A stretch of 64,000 nt of DNA from Zunongwangia atlantica 22II14-10F7 (GTDB taxonomy: Bacteria; Bacteroidota; Bacteroidia; Flavobacteriales; Flavobacteriaceae). Both the position numbers and the translations under genes were made by a program. Under the pieces are notes generated by a model that worked only from the letters and a program-made list of their open reading frames with translations, was not told where the DNA came from and did no database searches. Positions within the stretch are counted from its first letter, which is position 1, and every line of letters begins with the position of its first letter. Shown here piece by piece: positions 55,099 through 64,000 of the stretch. The DNA is taken from contig NZ_ARYN01000002.1 in the NCBI RefSeq assembly GCF_002094855.1, positions 1 through 64,000 on the forward strand, written 5' to 3'.

Positions 55099-56394
55099 TT
55101 AACTCAGTAAAAAAGATTTCAATTCGGCATAATCTTTAATCGAAATAGCTTTTTTCTCTTTATCCAAAACCTCTTTTATAGAATCTGGAATATCGATCTG
55201 CTTACCAATGGCATCTTCTACAGTTTCACGGAACTTACAAGGATGTGCAGTTTCTAAAAAAGCACCAATTTCATTTGGATGATCTTTAAAATACTCCTGA
55301 AGTCCTAAATAACCCACCGCTCCATGAGGATCCATCACATAACCGGTTTCTTTGTAAACCTCTTGCATGGCCTCTTTTGTAACTTCATCGTCGTAACTAA
55401 AACTGGTTAGATTTTCTTTTACGTTTCCGTATTCGTTTTGAAAAAGCTGTAAGATTCGCACAAAATTACTTGGATTCCCAATATCCATTGCATTTGAAAT
55501 TGTCGAGACACTCGGTCTTGGCTCATAATTCCCGGTTTCCAGATAATCGGTAATCGTTCTATTCGCGTTATTCGAAGCGATAAAGTGTTTGATAGGAAGC
55601 CCTAATTCTTTCGCAACCATCCCGGCACAAACATTCCCAAAATTTCCACTTGGTACAGAAAATACAATATCTTTTCCTTCGGAAGCTAACTGGCGATACG
55701 CTAAAAAGTAATAGAACATCTGCGGAAGCCATCTGGCTACATTTATAGAATTGGCTGAAGTTAACTGTCTTACCGACTGGATTTCGTCATCTAGAAATGC
55801 CTGTTTCACCATATCCTGACATTGGTCGAAAGCGCCATCAATTTCTAAAGCGGTTACATTTTTACCAAGCGTGGTTAATTGTTTTTCCTGTATTTTGCTC
55901 ACTTTGCCTTTAGGATATAAGATTACCACATCGATCCCTTCTACTCCTAAAAATCCGTTAGCCACTGCCCCACCGGTATCTCCAGAGGTTGCTACGAGCA
56001 CGGTTACTTTACCAACTTCGTTCTTTGTGATAAAATACCCCAAACTACCTGCCATAAAGCGCGCTCCAACATCTTTAAATGCCAGAGTTGGCCCATGAAA
56101 AAGCTCTAAAGTGTACACATTATCTTTTACATGCACTACCGGAAAATCACAATCTAAAGTTTCAGCAATAATTTTTTTAAGTTCGGCTTCAGGAATTTCA
56201 TTGCCAACAAATTGCTTTATCGCCTGGTAAGCGACTTCGGTTTGTGGCATATTGGGCAGATCTTTAAAAAAAGAATCTGGTAATTTTTCGATATTTTCAG
56301 GAAAATATAATCCTTTATCAGGAGCAAGACCTTTTATTACCGCATTCTCGAAGCTAGAAGAATGGCTTTTATTATTCAGACTAAAATAGTTCAT
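55099..56394 (-). CDS. thrC: threonine synthase
   Basis: ThrC converts O-phosphohomoserine to threonine with pyridoxal phosphate. The PLP Lys is in GPTLAFKDVGARF (about residue 109). The phosphate-binding loop TSGDTGGAVANGF and PSGNFGNVCAGM also fit the family. The N-terminus has ENAVIKGLAPDKGLYFPE, typical of the long, microbial form. It is the last gene of thrA-thrB-thrC, 5 bp after thrB. Confidence 0.95.
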   Translation of the reverse strand: MNYFSLNNKSHSSSFENAVIKGLAPDKGLYFPENIEKLPDSFFKDLPNMPQTEVAYQAIKQFVGNEIPEAELKKIIAETLDCDFPVVHVKDNVYTLELFHGPTLAFKDVGARFMAGSLGYFITKNEVGKVTVLVATSGDTGGAVANGFLGVEGIDVVILYPKGKVSKIQEKQLTTLGKNVTALEIDGAFDQCQDMVKQAFLDDEIQSVRQLTSANSINVARWLPQMFYYFLAYRQLASEGKDIVFSVPSGNFGNVCAGMVAKELGLPIKHFIASNNANRTITDYLETGNYEPRPSVSTISNAMDIGNPSNFVRILQLFQNEYGNVKENLTSFSYDDEVTKEAMQEVYKETGYVMDPHGAVGYLGLQEYFKDHPNEIGAFLETAHPCKFRETVEDAIGKQIDIPDSIKEVLDKEKKAISIKDYAELKSFLLS

Positions 56395-56399
56395 GTTTT

Positions 56400-57323
56400 C
56401 TATAATATTTTAACTCCTTCAGGATTAATTTTTGATAAATGAAGATCGTAAGTTATACTTTGTTTTTCCATAAATTCGGCAATACTTGCTTTTACATTTT
56501 CGGCATTTTGCTGGCCTCTACACATCGCATAAACCGATGGCCCAGAACCTGAAATACCAAAACCAAGCGCTCCGCTTTCCAAAGAAATGGCCTTAATTTC
56601 ATCGAAATACGGTATTAAAATCGACCGGATTGGCTCTACGATATCATCTTTAAGACTTCTTCCCAATAAATCATAATCATTAGTATATAAAGCGCTTACC
56701 AAAGCACCAAGATTTCCCCATTGGCTTACCGCTTTATCCAGACTAATATTTCGCTTAATGATCGCACGAGAATCCTTGGTTTTCACCTCGATTTGTGGAT
56801 GAAGAATAACTACATTCAATTCTTCTGGAGATGGCAGCGATAAAACTTCTAATGGCTCATAACTTTTTACTAGTGTAAAACCACCAAGTAAGGCTGGCGC
56901 CACATTATCTGCATGCGCATTTCCACTGGCTAAACGTTCTCCTTCCATTGCAAAAGGTAAAAGTTCTGCACTCGAAAATGGGGAATCTAATAGCTTATTT
57001 ACTGCATAAACAGCTCCAGCAGAACTGGCAGCACTACTACCAATTCCGCTTCCTGCTTTTATTTTTTTATAAATTTCGATATCAAAACCTTCGTTAGATT
57101 GCAGTTTTTCCAGCATAGCTTTTACCGCTACGCCAGCTACGTTTTGATCGACTTCCATAGGAAGATCCTGGCCTTCCATTTTTGTGATTCGAAGCTGGTT
57201 TAGATCATTTTTTTTAATGATCATCTCGTCTCCAACATTATCAAGGCAACAGCCCAAAACATCGAAACCACAGGAAAGGTTAGCTACCGTTGCCGGAGCA
57301 AAAACTTTTATTTCTTCCATCAT
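56400..57323 (-). CDS. thrB: homoserine kinase
   Basis: This GHMP-family kinase makes O-phosphohomoserine. It starts MMEEIKVFAPATVANLSCGFDVLG and has the ATP motif AGSGIGSSAASSAGAVYA and the C-terminal GISGSGPSVYAM. Two adjacent ATG codons are possible (57323 and 57320). The first overlaps the thrA stop by one base (TAATG), so translation is coupled. Confidence 0.95.
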   Translation of the reverse strand: MMEEIKVFAPATVANLSCGFDVLGCCLDNVGDEMIIKKNDLNQLRITKMEGQDLPMEVDQNVAGVAVKAMLEKLQSNEGFDIEIYKKIKAGSGIGSSAASSAGAVYAVNKLLDSPFSSAELLPFAMEGERLASGNAHADNVAPALLGGFTLVKSYEPLEVLSLPSPEELNVVILHPQIEVKTKDSRAIIKRNISLDKAVSQWGNLGALVSALYTNDYDLLGRSLKDDIVEPIRSILIPYFDEIKAISLESGALGFGISGSGPSVYAMCRGQQNAENVKASIAEFMEKQSITYDLHLSKINPEGVKIL

Positions 57324-59770
57324 TATTTCTTACCTATTCGTATAACATCGGCAAATATTCCCGAAGCTGTAACATCTGCTCCTGCTCCGGCTCCTTTAAC
57401 GATTAATGGCTGAACGCTATAACGATCTGTAAAGAACAATACAATATTATCGCTACCGCTAAGATTATAAAAAGGATGATCTGCATCTACTTTTTGTAAA
57501 CCAACAGAGGCTTTTCCATCTTCTAATTGCGCCACGTATTTAAGCTGAGCTCCATCCTTAGCCGCATCTTCGTAGATCTCTTTAAATTTACTTTCATCTT
57601 CCTGAAGCAGTTTAAAGAAATCTTCATTATTCTCTGTATTCAGACTTTCTTCAGAAAGGAAACTTTTGTTTTCGATATCGCTAAGCTCCATTTTTAGTCC
57701 GCTTTCACGAGACAAGATCAAAATTTTACGAGCAACATCTACTCCACTTAGATCGATCTTAGGATCTGGTTCAGTATAGCCTTCTTCCATTGCCTGTTCT
57801 ACCGTTTTGTAAAATGGCTCGGTTCCGTTATAGGTATTAAAAACAAAGTTTAAACTACCCGAAAGTACCGCCTGTATCTTATGAATTCTATCTCCTGAAG
57901 CAATTAAATTTTTAAGCGTATCGATAATTGGCAATCCTGCACCAACATTGGTTTCGTAAAGGAAAGATGCTCCGTATTCTCTTGAAAGTTCCTGCAAATG
58001 CTGATAGTTTACCAAATCATCTGCTGCAGCGATCTTATTACAGGTTACTACTGCGATCGAGTTTGCAAGATATTCTTTATACCATTTTGAAATTTCAGCA
58101 CTTGCGGTATTATCTACAAAAATGCTGTTACGTAAATTGAATTCTTTTACCTTATTAAAAAAGTTATGTTTACTGGCTTTTTCACCCGCATCCAGCAATT
58201 CTTGCCATTTACTTAAGTCAAGTCCGTTTTCATCAAAAACCATAGTTCTGGAATTTGACAATCCAAGAACACGAACTTTTAATCGTAATTTTTCAAGAAG
58301 ATATTTTTCTTGTTTTTCTAATTGCGATAAAAGCTTACTACCAACATTTCCTACTCCGGTTATAAACAGGTTCAATTCTTTAGAAGGAACTTCAAAAAAC
58401 TGTTCGTGTAGCGTATTTAGCGCTTTATTGATATCTTTTTTCGCAATTACAGCAGATATATTTCGCTCTGAAGATCCCTGTGCAATTGCTCTAATATTAA
58501 TATTATTATTACCTAAAGCACTAAACATTTTACCGCTTAAACCGTGGTGACTCTTCATACGATCTCCTACCAAGGCAATGATAGCCACATTACCTTCTAT
58601 TTCTACCGGTTTTATTTTTTGATAATCTATTTCAACTGAAAAAGCTTCATCTAAAGCTTCTTTTGCAGCCTGCGCTTCATCTCCTTTTACCGCTACACAA
58701 ATACTATGCTCTGAAGATGCTTGCGTGATAAGCACAACATTGATATTCTCCTGGTAAAGTGTTTCAAAAAATCGTTTTGAAAAACCAGGAATTCCAACCA
58801 TTCCGCTACCCTCAATATTCAGAAGTTTAATATCATCAATATGCGTGATACCGGTAACCCATCTAAAGTTTTCTTTACTTGATTTTGAAATTAAAGTTCC
58901 CGCATCATCTGGTACAAATGTATTTTTTATATGAATCTGGATTCCTTTATCCAACAATGGTTGAAGCGTTGGTGGATATAAAACTTTGGCTCCAAAATGC
59001 GATAATTCCATCGCTTCCTGATAAGATATATTTTGAAGCGGATACGCCTGATGCACCACATTTGGGTTTGCGGTGTACATTCCGTTTACATCGGTATAAA
59101 TGATCACTTTAGCAACATCTAAAGCGCCACCAAAGATTGCAGCTGTAAAATCACTACCACCACGTCCTAAAGTACTTGGAACGCCCTGCTCGTTTTTAGC
59201 TACAAAACCAGGAACCACAAAAAGACTCGCGTCATTCTCTTTAAAATACTGAACAATATTTATGTTGGTCAGTTCGTAATTAAGCTGAATCTTTTCATTA
59301 TTATTCTTACAAACGATCAATTCTCTCGAATCAATTAGAAGTGCATCGGTGGCTAGACTTTTAAAATATTCAGCAATAATTAATGAGGATAAGATCTCAC
59401 CAAAACTGGAAACTACATGCTTGGTTTTATTCGATAATTCATTTAAAAGATAAACACCTTCGTAAAGCGTTTCTAATCTATTGAATTCGGTTTTCACCTT
59501 ACTTAAAACTCCGCTTTGATTTTGAACAGGAATTAATTCTTTTACCGCATCAAGATGTCTTTTCTCGTTTAGAGCCAGAATTTCTTTATAGGCGCGATCT
59601 TCTTTAGCAGCCAGTTCGGCCATTTTTAAAAGATCGTTGGTTACCCCTCCAAACGCTGAAAAAACAGCGATGGTTTTATCTTGTTGCACATGCTTTTTTA
59701 CAGTTTCGGCTACAAGTTTGATTCGCTCCGGAGAGGCCAAAGAAGATCCTCCGAATTTTAGAATATTCAT
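57323..59770 (-). CDS. thrA: bifunctional aspartokinase / homoserine dehydrogenase I
   Basis: ThrA performs the first and third steps from aspartate to threonine. Residues 1 to about 290 are the aspartokinase (MNILKFGGSSLASPERI, GRGGSDFTAA), about 310-450 are ACT regulatory domains, and about 465-815 form the homoserine dehydrogenase (FITGVGNVGSKLL, TNVGAGLPIIDTL, GYTEPDPKIDLSGVD). The 815-residue length matches E. coli ThrA. It is preceded by a Thr/Ile-rich leader peptide 83 bp upstream, so its expression is probably set by charged tRNA supply. Confidence 0.95.
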   Translation of the reverse strand: MNILKFGGSSLASPERIKLVAETVKKHVQQDKTIAVFSAFGGVTNDLLKMAELAAKEDRAYKEILALNEKRHLDAVKELIPVQNQSGVLSKVKTEFNRLETLYEGVYLLNELSNKTKHVVSSFGEILSSLIIAEYFKSLATDALLIDSRELIVCKNNNEKIQLNYELTNINIVQYFKENDASLFVVPGFVAKNEQGVPSTLGRGGSDFTAAIFGGALDVAKVIIYTDVNGMYTANPNVVHQAYPLQNISYQEAMELSHFGAKVLYPPTLQPLLDKGIQIHIKNTFVPDDAGTLISKSSKENFRWVTGITHIDDIKLLNIEGSGMVGIPGFSKRFFETLYQENINVVLITQASSEHSICVAVKGDEAQAAKEALDEAFSVEIDYQKIKPVEIEGNVAIIALVGDRMKSHHGLSGKMFSALGNNNINIRAIAQGSSERNISAVIAKKDINKALNTLHEQFFEVPSKELNLFITGVGNVGSKLLSQLEKQEKYLLEKLRLKVRVLGLSNSRTMVFDENGLDLSKWQELLDAGEKASKHNFFNKVKEFNLRNSIFVDNTASAEISKWYKEYLANSIAVVTCNKIAAADDLVNYQHLQELSREYGASFLYETNVGAGLPIIDTLKNLIASGDRIHKIQAVLSGSLNFVFNTYNGTEPFYKTVEQAMEEGYTEPDPKIDLSGVDVARKILILSRESGLKMELSDIENKSFLSEESLNTENNEDFFKLLQEDESKFKEIYEDAAKDGAQLKYVAQLEDGKASVGLQKVDADHPFYNLSGSDNIVLFFTDRYSVQPLIVKGAGAGADVTASGIFADVIRIGKK

Positions 59771-59853
59771 AAGAATAATTTAATAGTTTGAAATAAATAG
59801 TTTTGAGTTCGTTCTAAAACGTGTGTGAGTGCGGACGGAAAATTATATACATA

Positions 59854-59955
59854 CTACCCCAAAGGGGTAATAATTGTGCGAGTAATAATAATAGAAATAG
59901 CAGCTCCTGTGATAGGAGTTATTGTAGAAATGCTATTTAATTTAATACTCTTCAT
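59854..59955 (-). CDS. thrL: thr operon leader peptide, Thr/Ile-rich
   Basis: A 33-codon frame begins MKSIKLNSISTITPITGAAI and continues with SIIITRTIITPLG before a TAG. It contains 6 Thr and 10 Ile, almost half the residues, close in style to E. coli ThrL. An AAGGA-type ribosome site sits about 7 bp before the ATG, unusual in this genome and so supportive. The stop is 83 bp before thrA on the same strand. Stalling at scarce threonyl- or isoleucyl-tRNA would be sensed here. I found no U-tract terminator after it, so the downstream mechanism is unclear. Confidence 0.8.
   Translation of the reverse strand: MKSIKLNSISTITPITGAAISIIITRTIITPLG
59855..59869 (-). other. hairpin over the end of the leader peptide
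   Basis: TACCCC-TTT-GGGGTA on the minus strand spans the last leader codons (Thr30, Pro, Leu, Gly) and the stop. A second small stem CTCCT/AGGAG lies inside the leader at 59904-59918. They could be the switching elements of the leader, but alternative pairings were not computed. Confidence 0.45.
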
Positions 59956-60060
59956 TGTTTTCCTTAAAAGATTTTATAAAAGTATAGAATTACGTAGAAT
60001 TAAAAAACTAAAATTACACTTTTGCCGAAAAAATGTGAGATTTTCATAATTTCAAAAAAA

Positions 60061-60094
60061 CAAAAGCCCGATTTTTAGTAAAACCGGGCTTTTG
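60061..60094 (-). terminator. Rho-independent terminator after the AAA+/VWA operon
   Basis: On the minus strand CAAAAGCCCG and CGGGCTTTTG form a 10-bp stem followed by seven T. It ends the transcript of the MoxR-type ATPase gene and separates it from the thr leader. The stretch 59956-60060 holds the presumed thr promoter. Confidence 0.88.
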
Positions 60095-60127
60095 TTCCTT
60101 TTATTTCAACTTAATTCAGTCTAAAAA

Positions 60128-61591
60128 TTATAATCCGCTTATATAACTTCCGTATAGATCATTAAATTGAATGCCTTTGGTATATCGTTGCTTGCTTAAT
60201 TTCTTAAACTCTACCAATCCCCAAAGTAAAAATTCCTTTAAAAAATAGGTGTCGATTTTATCCATTTCTGGCTGATATTTTTTTATCAGCTCATTTAATG
60301 GCGCTACCTCATCTAATTTCTTCTTGTACTCTTCGTCGGTAAGATCATCTGGCAATTCAAAACCTGTTTGCTCAAAGAACCATTCTACCAAATCGTCATA
60401 AGGTGTTTTTTCATCGGGACGTTGTAGCTTTTCAATCTTAGGAAAATAATTAGGGAACAGTGTTTTCACCGCATCTCCCAGTAACTGAGTAGCTACAGCT
60501 GCAGCTCCTTCCTGCTCACCTTCATAAACTAGCTCTACTTTTCCAGTCACTGAAGGAATTACTCCCATAAAATCACCAAATCTTAGCAAAGTTTTATCTT
60601 CTCCATTCTTTAAAGTTCTGCGTTCTGCAGCACTTAAAAGATTTTCATAAGCGGTAATACTCATCCTAGCACTAATCCCACTTTTCTCGTCGATAAATTC
60701 ACTTTCTCGAGCTTCAAAACCAATTTGTTCAAGCAGGTCTTTAGCTAGTTCTGGAACATAAACCATATCGGTTTGTCTGGAATCTAACTTTGCTTCCTGC
60801 TGGGTAATCGTTTTGGCGATCTCGATAGTTTCCGGATAATGCGTTAATATCTGCGAACCAATTCTATCCTTAAGCGGCGTTACAATACTACCACGATTAG
60901 TATAATCTTCTGGATTTGCGGTAAACACAAATTGCATATCTAAAGGTAGTCTTAATTTAAAACCACGAATCTGGATATCACCTTCCTGAAGAATATTGAA
61001 AAGCGCCACCTGAATTCTTGCCTGTAAGTCTGGTAATTCATTAATAACGAAAATACTTCGGTTAGCACGCGGAATCATCCCAAAATGAATCACGCGATCA
61101 TCGGCATAACTTAGCTTTAAATTCGCTGCTTTTATAGGATCTACATCTCCAATTAAATCGGCTACTGTTACATCTGGTGTTGCCAGTTTTTCAAAGAATC
61201 GCTCGCTTCTGTGAATCCAGGTAATTGGCGTTTCGTCTCCTTTTTCAGCAATAAGCTCTTTTGCGTAACGTGAAATTGGGTTTAAAGGATCGTCACTAAT
61301 TTCTGAACCTTCAACAGCCGGAATATATTGATCTAAAAGATTCAACATTAAACGCGCCAGCCTGGTTTTGGCCTGCCCACGTAATCCCAACAAATTGATG
61401 TTATGTTTTGATAAGATTGCTCGTTCTAATTCCGGAATTACGGTATCATCATAACCATGAATTCCGGTAAACGCAGGTTCGTTATTTTTAATTTTTTCAA
61501 TTAAATTATCACGAAGCTCGTCTTTTATTCCTTTACTTATATATCCTGAAGATTTTAAATCTCCAAGGGTTTTCATTTTCTCAATATTCAT
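60128..61591 (-). CDS. MoxR/ChlI-type AAA+ ATPase
   Basis: This 487-residue AAA+ protein has Walker A GLRGQAKTRLARL (about residues 54-66), the sensor-containing block FTANPEDYTNRGSIVTPLKDR, and a Walker B region around SIFVINELPDL. It resembles the magnesium-chelatase I-subunit group. No bacteriochlorophyll genes are present, so chelation is unlikely. MoxR-type ATPases work with VWA proteins, and the partner gene lies 14 bp upstream on the same strand, suggesting a chaperone pair such as RavA-ViaA. Confidence 0.87.
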   Translation of the reverse strand: MNIEKMKTLGDLKSSGYISKGIKDELRDNLIEKIKNNEPAFTGIHGYDDTVIPELERAILSKHNINLLGLRGQAKTRLARLMLNLLDQYIPAVEGSEISDDPLNPISRYAKELIAEKGDETPITWIHRSERFFEKLATPDVTVADLIGDVDPIKAANLKLSYADDRVIHFGMIPRANRSIFVINELPDLQARIQVALFNILQEGDIQIRGFKLRLPLDMQFVFTANPEDYTNRGSIVTPLKDRIGSQILTHYPETIEIAKTITQQEAKLDSRQTDMVYVPELAKDLLEQIGFEARESEFIDEKSGISARMSITAYENLLSAAERRTLKNGEDKTLLRFGDFMGVIPSVTGKVELVYEGEQEGAAAVATQLLGDAVKTLFPNYFPKIEKLQRPDEKTPYDDLVEWFFEQTGFELPDDLTDEEYKKKLDEVAPLNELIKKYQPEMDKIDTYFLKEFLLWGLVEFKKLSKQRYTKGIQFNDLYGSYISGL

Positions 61592-61605
61592 ATCTTCTTT
61601 TTCTT

Positions 61606-62754
61606 TTAGCCTCTAATTCTCTTTTTTCTGTTTGTTTCGTAATCTTCAAAAATCATTTCACCAAGACCTTTAAGTCCGGTATAAAATGCCTTCCCTTGAT
61701 TCGCCTGTGTAAATTCCCTAATAAATTGCATTAAATAAGGATCTTGTGCGATCATAAAAGTGGTGATAGGAATTTGAAGTTTACGAGCTTGTTGCGCCAT
61801 ATTGTAACACTTATCAACGATGTAAGGATCTAAGCCCATACTATTTTTGTAATAGTTGCCATCGCGTTCTCGTATGCAACTCGGTTTACCATCGGTAATC
61901 ATAAAGATCTGTTTATTGGTATTTCGCTTTCTTCGCAAAATGTCCATCGCCAGCTTCAATCCATCTACAGTATTGGTGTGATACGGGCCAACTTTTAGAT
62001 ACGGAAGATCTGCGATAGAAACCGGCCAGGCATCATTACCGAAAACGATAATATCTAAGGTGTCTTTTGGATAGCGGGTAGTGATCAATTCAGCTAAAGC
62101 CATCGCAACTTTCTTCGCCGGGGTGATACGGTCTTCGCCATACAAGATCATACTATGGCTAAGGTCGATCATTAACACCGTGCTCATTTGTGATTTATAA
62201 TGAGTTTCTTCAACCACCAGATCGTCGTGTGTCATATTAAAACTACCAATCCCATGATTGATCTGGGCATTCCGCAGACTTTCGGTCATCGAAATTCGGT
62301 CTAAAGAATCTCCAAATTGATAATTTCTGAAATCGCCGGTATGCTCATCGCCACGGCCAACATGACTTGTACGGTGATTTCCCGAGTTTCCTTTTCGCAT
62401 CTTACCAAAAATCTGATCCAGCGCCTGTTGGCGTATTGCCCTTTCGGTCTTTGCAGTAATCTTTAAACTCCCAGAACCATCACCTTCACCATCGCCATCT
62501 GGATCTAATTCTTCTTTTATGTAGCCTTTTTGCTTAAGGTCTTCTATAAAATCTTCGATCGTATAATCTGGCGTGGTAAGTTGATATTCTTCATCTAACT
62601 GGCGTAACCAGTCTAGCGCTTCATCTAGATCACCCGAAGTGTGCGTGATCAATTCTTTAAAAATCTCAAAGAGTTTTTCAAAAGGACTTGTATTAGGTTC
62701 TTCATATTTCTTGAAGACAAATCCCCTTTCCTTCATTTTATCTTTCTTCTTCAT
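61606..62754 (-). CDS. VWA-domain protein, partner of the MoxR-type ATPase
   Basis: The C-terminal half (about residues 185-370) is a von Willebrand A domain with an intact metal-ion-dependent adhesion site: DLSHS at the start, the Thr of HTNTVDGL, and the Asp of ITDGKPS. The N-terminal half is charged and contains a DPDGDGEGDGSGS linker. The soluble 382-residue protein is the first gene of the pair, and would act as substrate adaptor for the AAA+ ATPase downstream. Confidence 0.85.
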   Translation of the reverse strand: MKKKDKMKERGFVFKKYEEPNTSPFEKLFEIFKELITHTSGDLDEALDWLRQLDEEYQLTTPDYTIEDFIEDLKQKGYIKEELDPDGDGEGDGSGSLKITAKTERAIRQQALDQIFGKMRKGNSGNHRTSHVGRGDEHTGDFRNYQFGDSLDRISMTESLRNAQINHGIGSFNMTHDDLVVEETHYKSQMSTVLMIDLSHSMILYGEDRITPAKKVAMALAELITTRYPKDTLDIIVFGNDAWPVSIADLPYLKVGPYHTNTVDGLKLAMDILRRKRNTNKQIFMITDGKPSCIRERDGNYYKNSMGLDPYIVDKCYNMAQQARKLQIPITTFMIAQDPYLMQFIREFTQANQGKAFYTGLKGLGEMIFEDYETNRKKRIRG

Positions 62755-62958
62755 ACTTTAAAATTAAACTTTTTTCAAGAGAATTAAAATTGAACATTTC
62801 ACAACTTTTAGAAATAAGTCCTTTTTTGGTTATTAGCTTCTGAAATTGCTGCCTTTACGTTATTCTTTTCTTAAATACTTTTAAGTTTTATTGAATAATA
62901 GGAGATTTGAAAAGAATTTGACCAAAAACAAGATTGCCAACATAAAACTACGATCAGC

Positions 62959-64000
62959 ATGAATACCGCTGAAATTATTATTCTTTGTCTGAACTGTTTT
63001 TTTTTAATTCCTACTTTAGCCTCTATAACAAGATTTGACCAATGGTGGATAAGAGGATTTGATTTCCCAAGAATTCAAATCTCAGTTTGCATAATAATCA
63101 CCTTAATTTTATGTGCGATCGTTTATGATTTTTCTGAAACCTGGCAATTTGTAGCAAGCGCTTTACTTTTCCTAAGCCTGGTATACCAATCCTTAAAAAT
63201 CTTTCCATACACAATTCTGGCTAAAAAACAGGTGATTAAATTTAAAGGGAAAGCTGAAGATGCAACAATTTCTATTCTGGTAAGTAACGTACTTACCCCC
63301 AATAAACATCCAGAAAAATTAATCGCTTTAGTTAACAAAAGGCAACCAGATATTTTACTTACGCTGGAAAGTGATAAGCGTTGGGAAAAAGCCTTGCAAG
63401 AAATTGAAAATGATTATAAGTACACTGTAAAAGTTCCTTTGGATAATCTCTACGGAATGCATTTGTATTCTAAACTCGAGTTAATAGATGCAGATGTGCA
63501 TTATCTTGTTCAGGAGGATATCCCCTCTATACACGGTTATGTAAAACTTAGAAACGGTACTAAACTGAAGATTCATTGTTTACACCCAATGCCTCCAAGC
63601 CCTACTGAAAGTTATACCTCTACAAATCGTGATGCAGAAATTTTAATGCTAGGTAGAGATCTTTCACCAGAAGATCGTAAAGTATTAGTGTTTGGAGATC
63701 TTAACGATGTTGCCTGGTCTAGAACCACCAAGCTGTTCCAACAAATGAGCGGATTAATGGACCCTAGAATTGGCCGAGGGTTTTTTAATACCTTTCATGC
63801 CGGGTACAGTTTGTTCCGCTGGCCTTTAGATCATGTATTTCATTCAAAAGACTTTACCCTTATCGAGATCGCCAGAGAAAAAAGTATAGGTAGTGATCAC
63901 TTTCCTATGTACATAAAATTAAATTACGATCCTCGTGCAACTGCTGTACAGCAAGAACTAGAGTTAGAACGGGAAGACGAAATTTGGGCTCATGAAAAAA
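62959..64000 (+). CDS. endonuclease/exonuclease/phosphatase-family membrane protein, 3' truncated by window edge
   Basis: From the ATG at 62959 the frame stays open to the end of the window (over 345 codons). Three hydrophobic segments fill the first 80 residues or so, then an EEP domain follows: SILVSNVLTPN, PDILLTLESD, KIHCLHPMPPSP, VFGDLNDVAWS and GSDHFPMYI, which carry the expected metal and catalytic Asn, Glu, Asp and His residues. Such proteins are anchored with the enzyme domain outside the cytoplasm; the substrate is unknown. The last residues are a charged tail. Confidence 0.85.
   Translation, partial: MNTAEIIILCLNCFFLIPTLASITRFDQWWIRGFDFPRIQISVCIIITLILCAIVYDFSETWQFVASALLFLSLVYQSLKIFPYTILAKKQVIKFKGKAEDATISILVSNVLTPNKHPEKLIALVNKRQPDILLTLESDKRWEKALQEIENDYKYTVKVPLDNLYGMHLYSKLELIDADVHYLVQEDIPSIHGYVKLRNGTKLKIHCLHPMPPSPTESYTSTNRDAEILMLGRDLSPEDRKVLVFGDLNDVAWSRTTKLFQQMSGLMDPRIGRGFFNTFHAGYSLFRWPLDHVFHSKDFTLIEIAREKSIGSDHFPMYIKLNYDPRATAVQQELELEREDEIWAHEK

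Noticed and set aside
59825-60049. 74-codon open frame on the plus strand over the thr leader
   Set aside because: It is the antisense of the Thr/Ile leader peptide and the thr promoter region; the minus-strand reading explains the sequence better.

Overview
The window looks like a chromosomal segment of a Flavobacteriaceae bacterium (Bacteroidota), probably marine and close to the Gramella/Zunongwangia group. The genus is a guess. The family call rests on low GC, few Shine-Dalgarno sites, -7 boxes of the TAnnTTTG type, a fused ccoNO gene, a one-haem CcoP, short proB without PUA, HAEPLYID-type proteins and the typical dispersed intergenic repeats. No rRNA, tRNA, CRISPR array, insertion sequence or prophage was seen.

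Bases 1-13.5 kb hold a low-oxygen respiration block: a small membrane protein with hemN, a ZIP-family protein, about 900 bp of intergenic repeats, then on the minus strand ccoI, ccoS, ccoNO, ccoQ, ccoP, ccoG, ccoH and a SafE-like gene, with an Fnr-type regulator divergent from ccoI. Three TGAY-N4-ATCA palindromes lie in front of hemN's operon, ccoI and ccoS. All three have the same spacing to a -7-like box, which points to one Fnr regulon. Bases 13.5-22 kb are a minus-strand set: a giant multi-PAS hybrid kinase, a receiver/HPt protein, a single receiver, a HEAT-repeat membrane protein and a processive GT2 glycosyltransferase. I infer a phosphorelay that controls exopolysaccharide synthesis.

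Bases 22.6-34.4 kb are mixed: a formate/nitrite-type channel, an HIBADH-family dehydrogenase, a CDF transporter, two outer-membrane barrel proteins, an M3 peptidase, a small MarR regulon with three GTAAG-CA/TG-CTTAC operators, an RluE-type pseudouridine synthase, a lipoprotein and a gamma-glutamyltransferase. Bases 34.5-41.6 kb are a light-signalling module: haem oxygenase, response regulator, bacteriophytochrome and a CheB-CheR-PAS-kinase fusion.

Bases 42-55 kb carry proC-proB-proA, an M61 peptidase, a CPA2 antiporter, a UbiB-like kinase, a small protein plus HAEPLYID protein pair, an S10 peptidase and an SDR. Bases 55-60 kb are thrA-thrB-thrC on the minus strand, preceded by an unannotated 33-codon leader peptide in which 16 residues are Thr or Ile, so a threonine/isoleucine-sensing leader is likely. 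The window ends with a MoxR-type AAA+ ATPase/VWA pair and an endonuclease/exonuclease/phosphatase-family membrane protein cut by the right edge.
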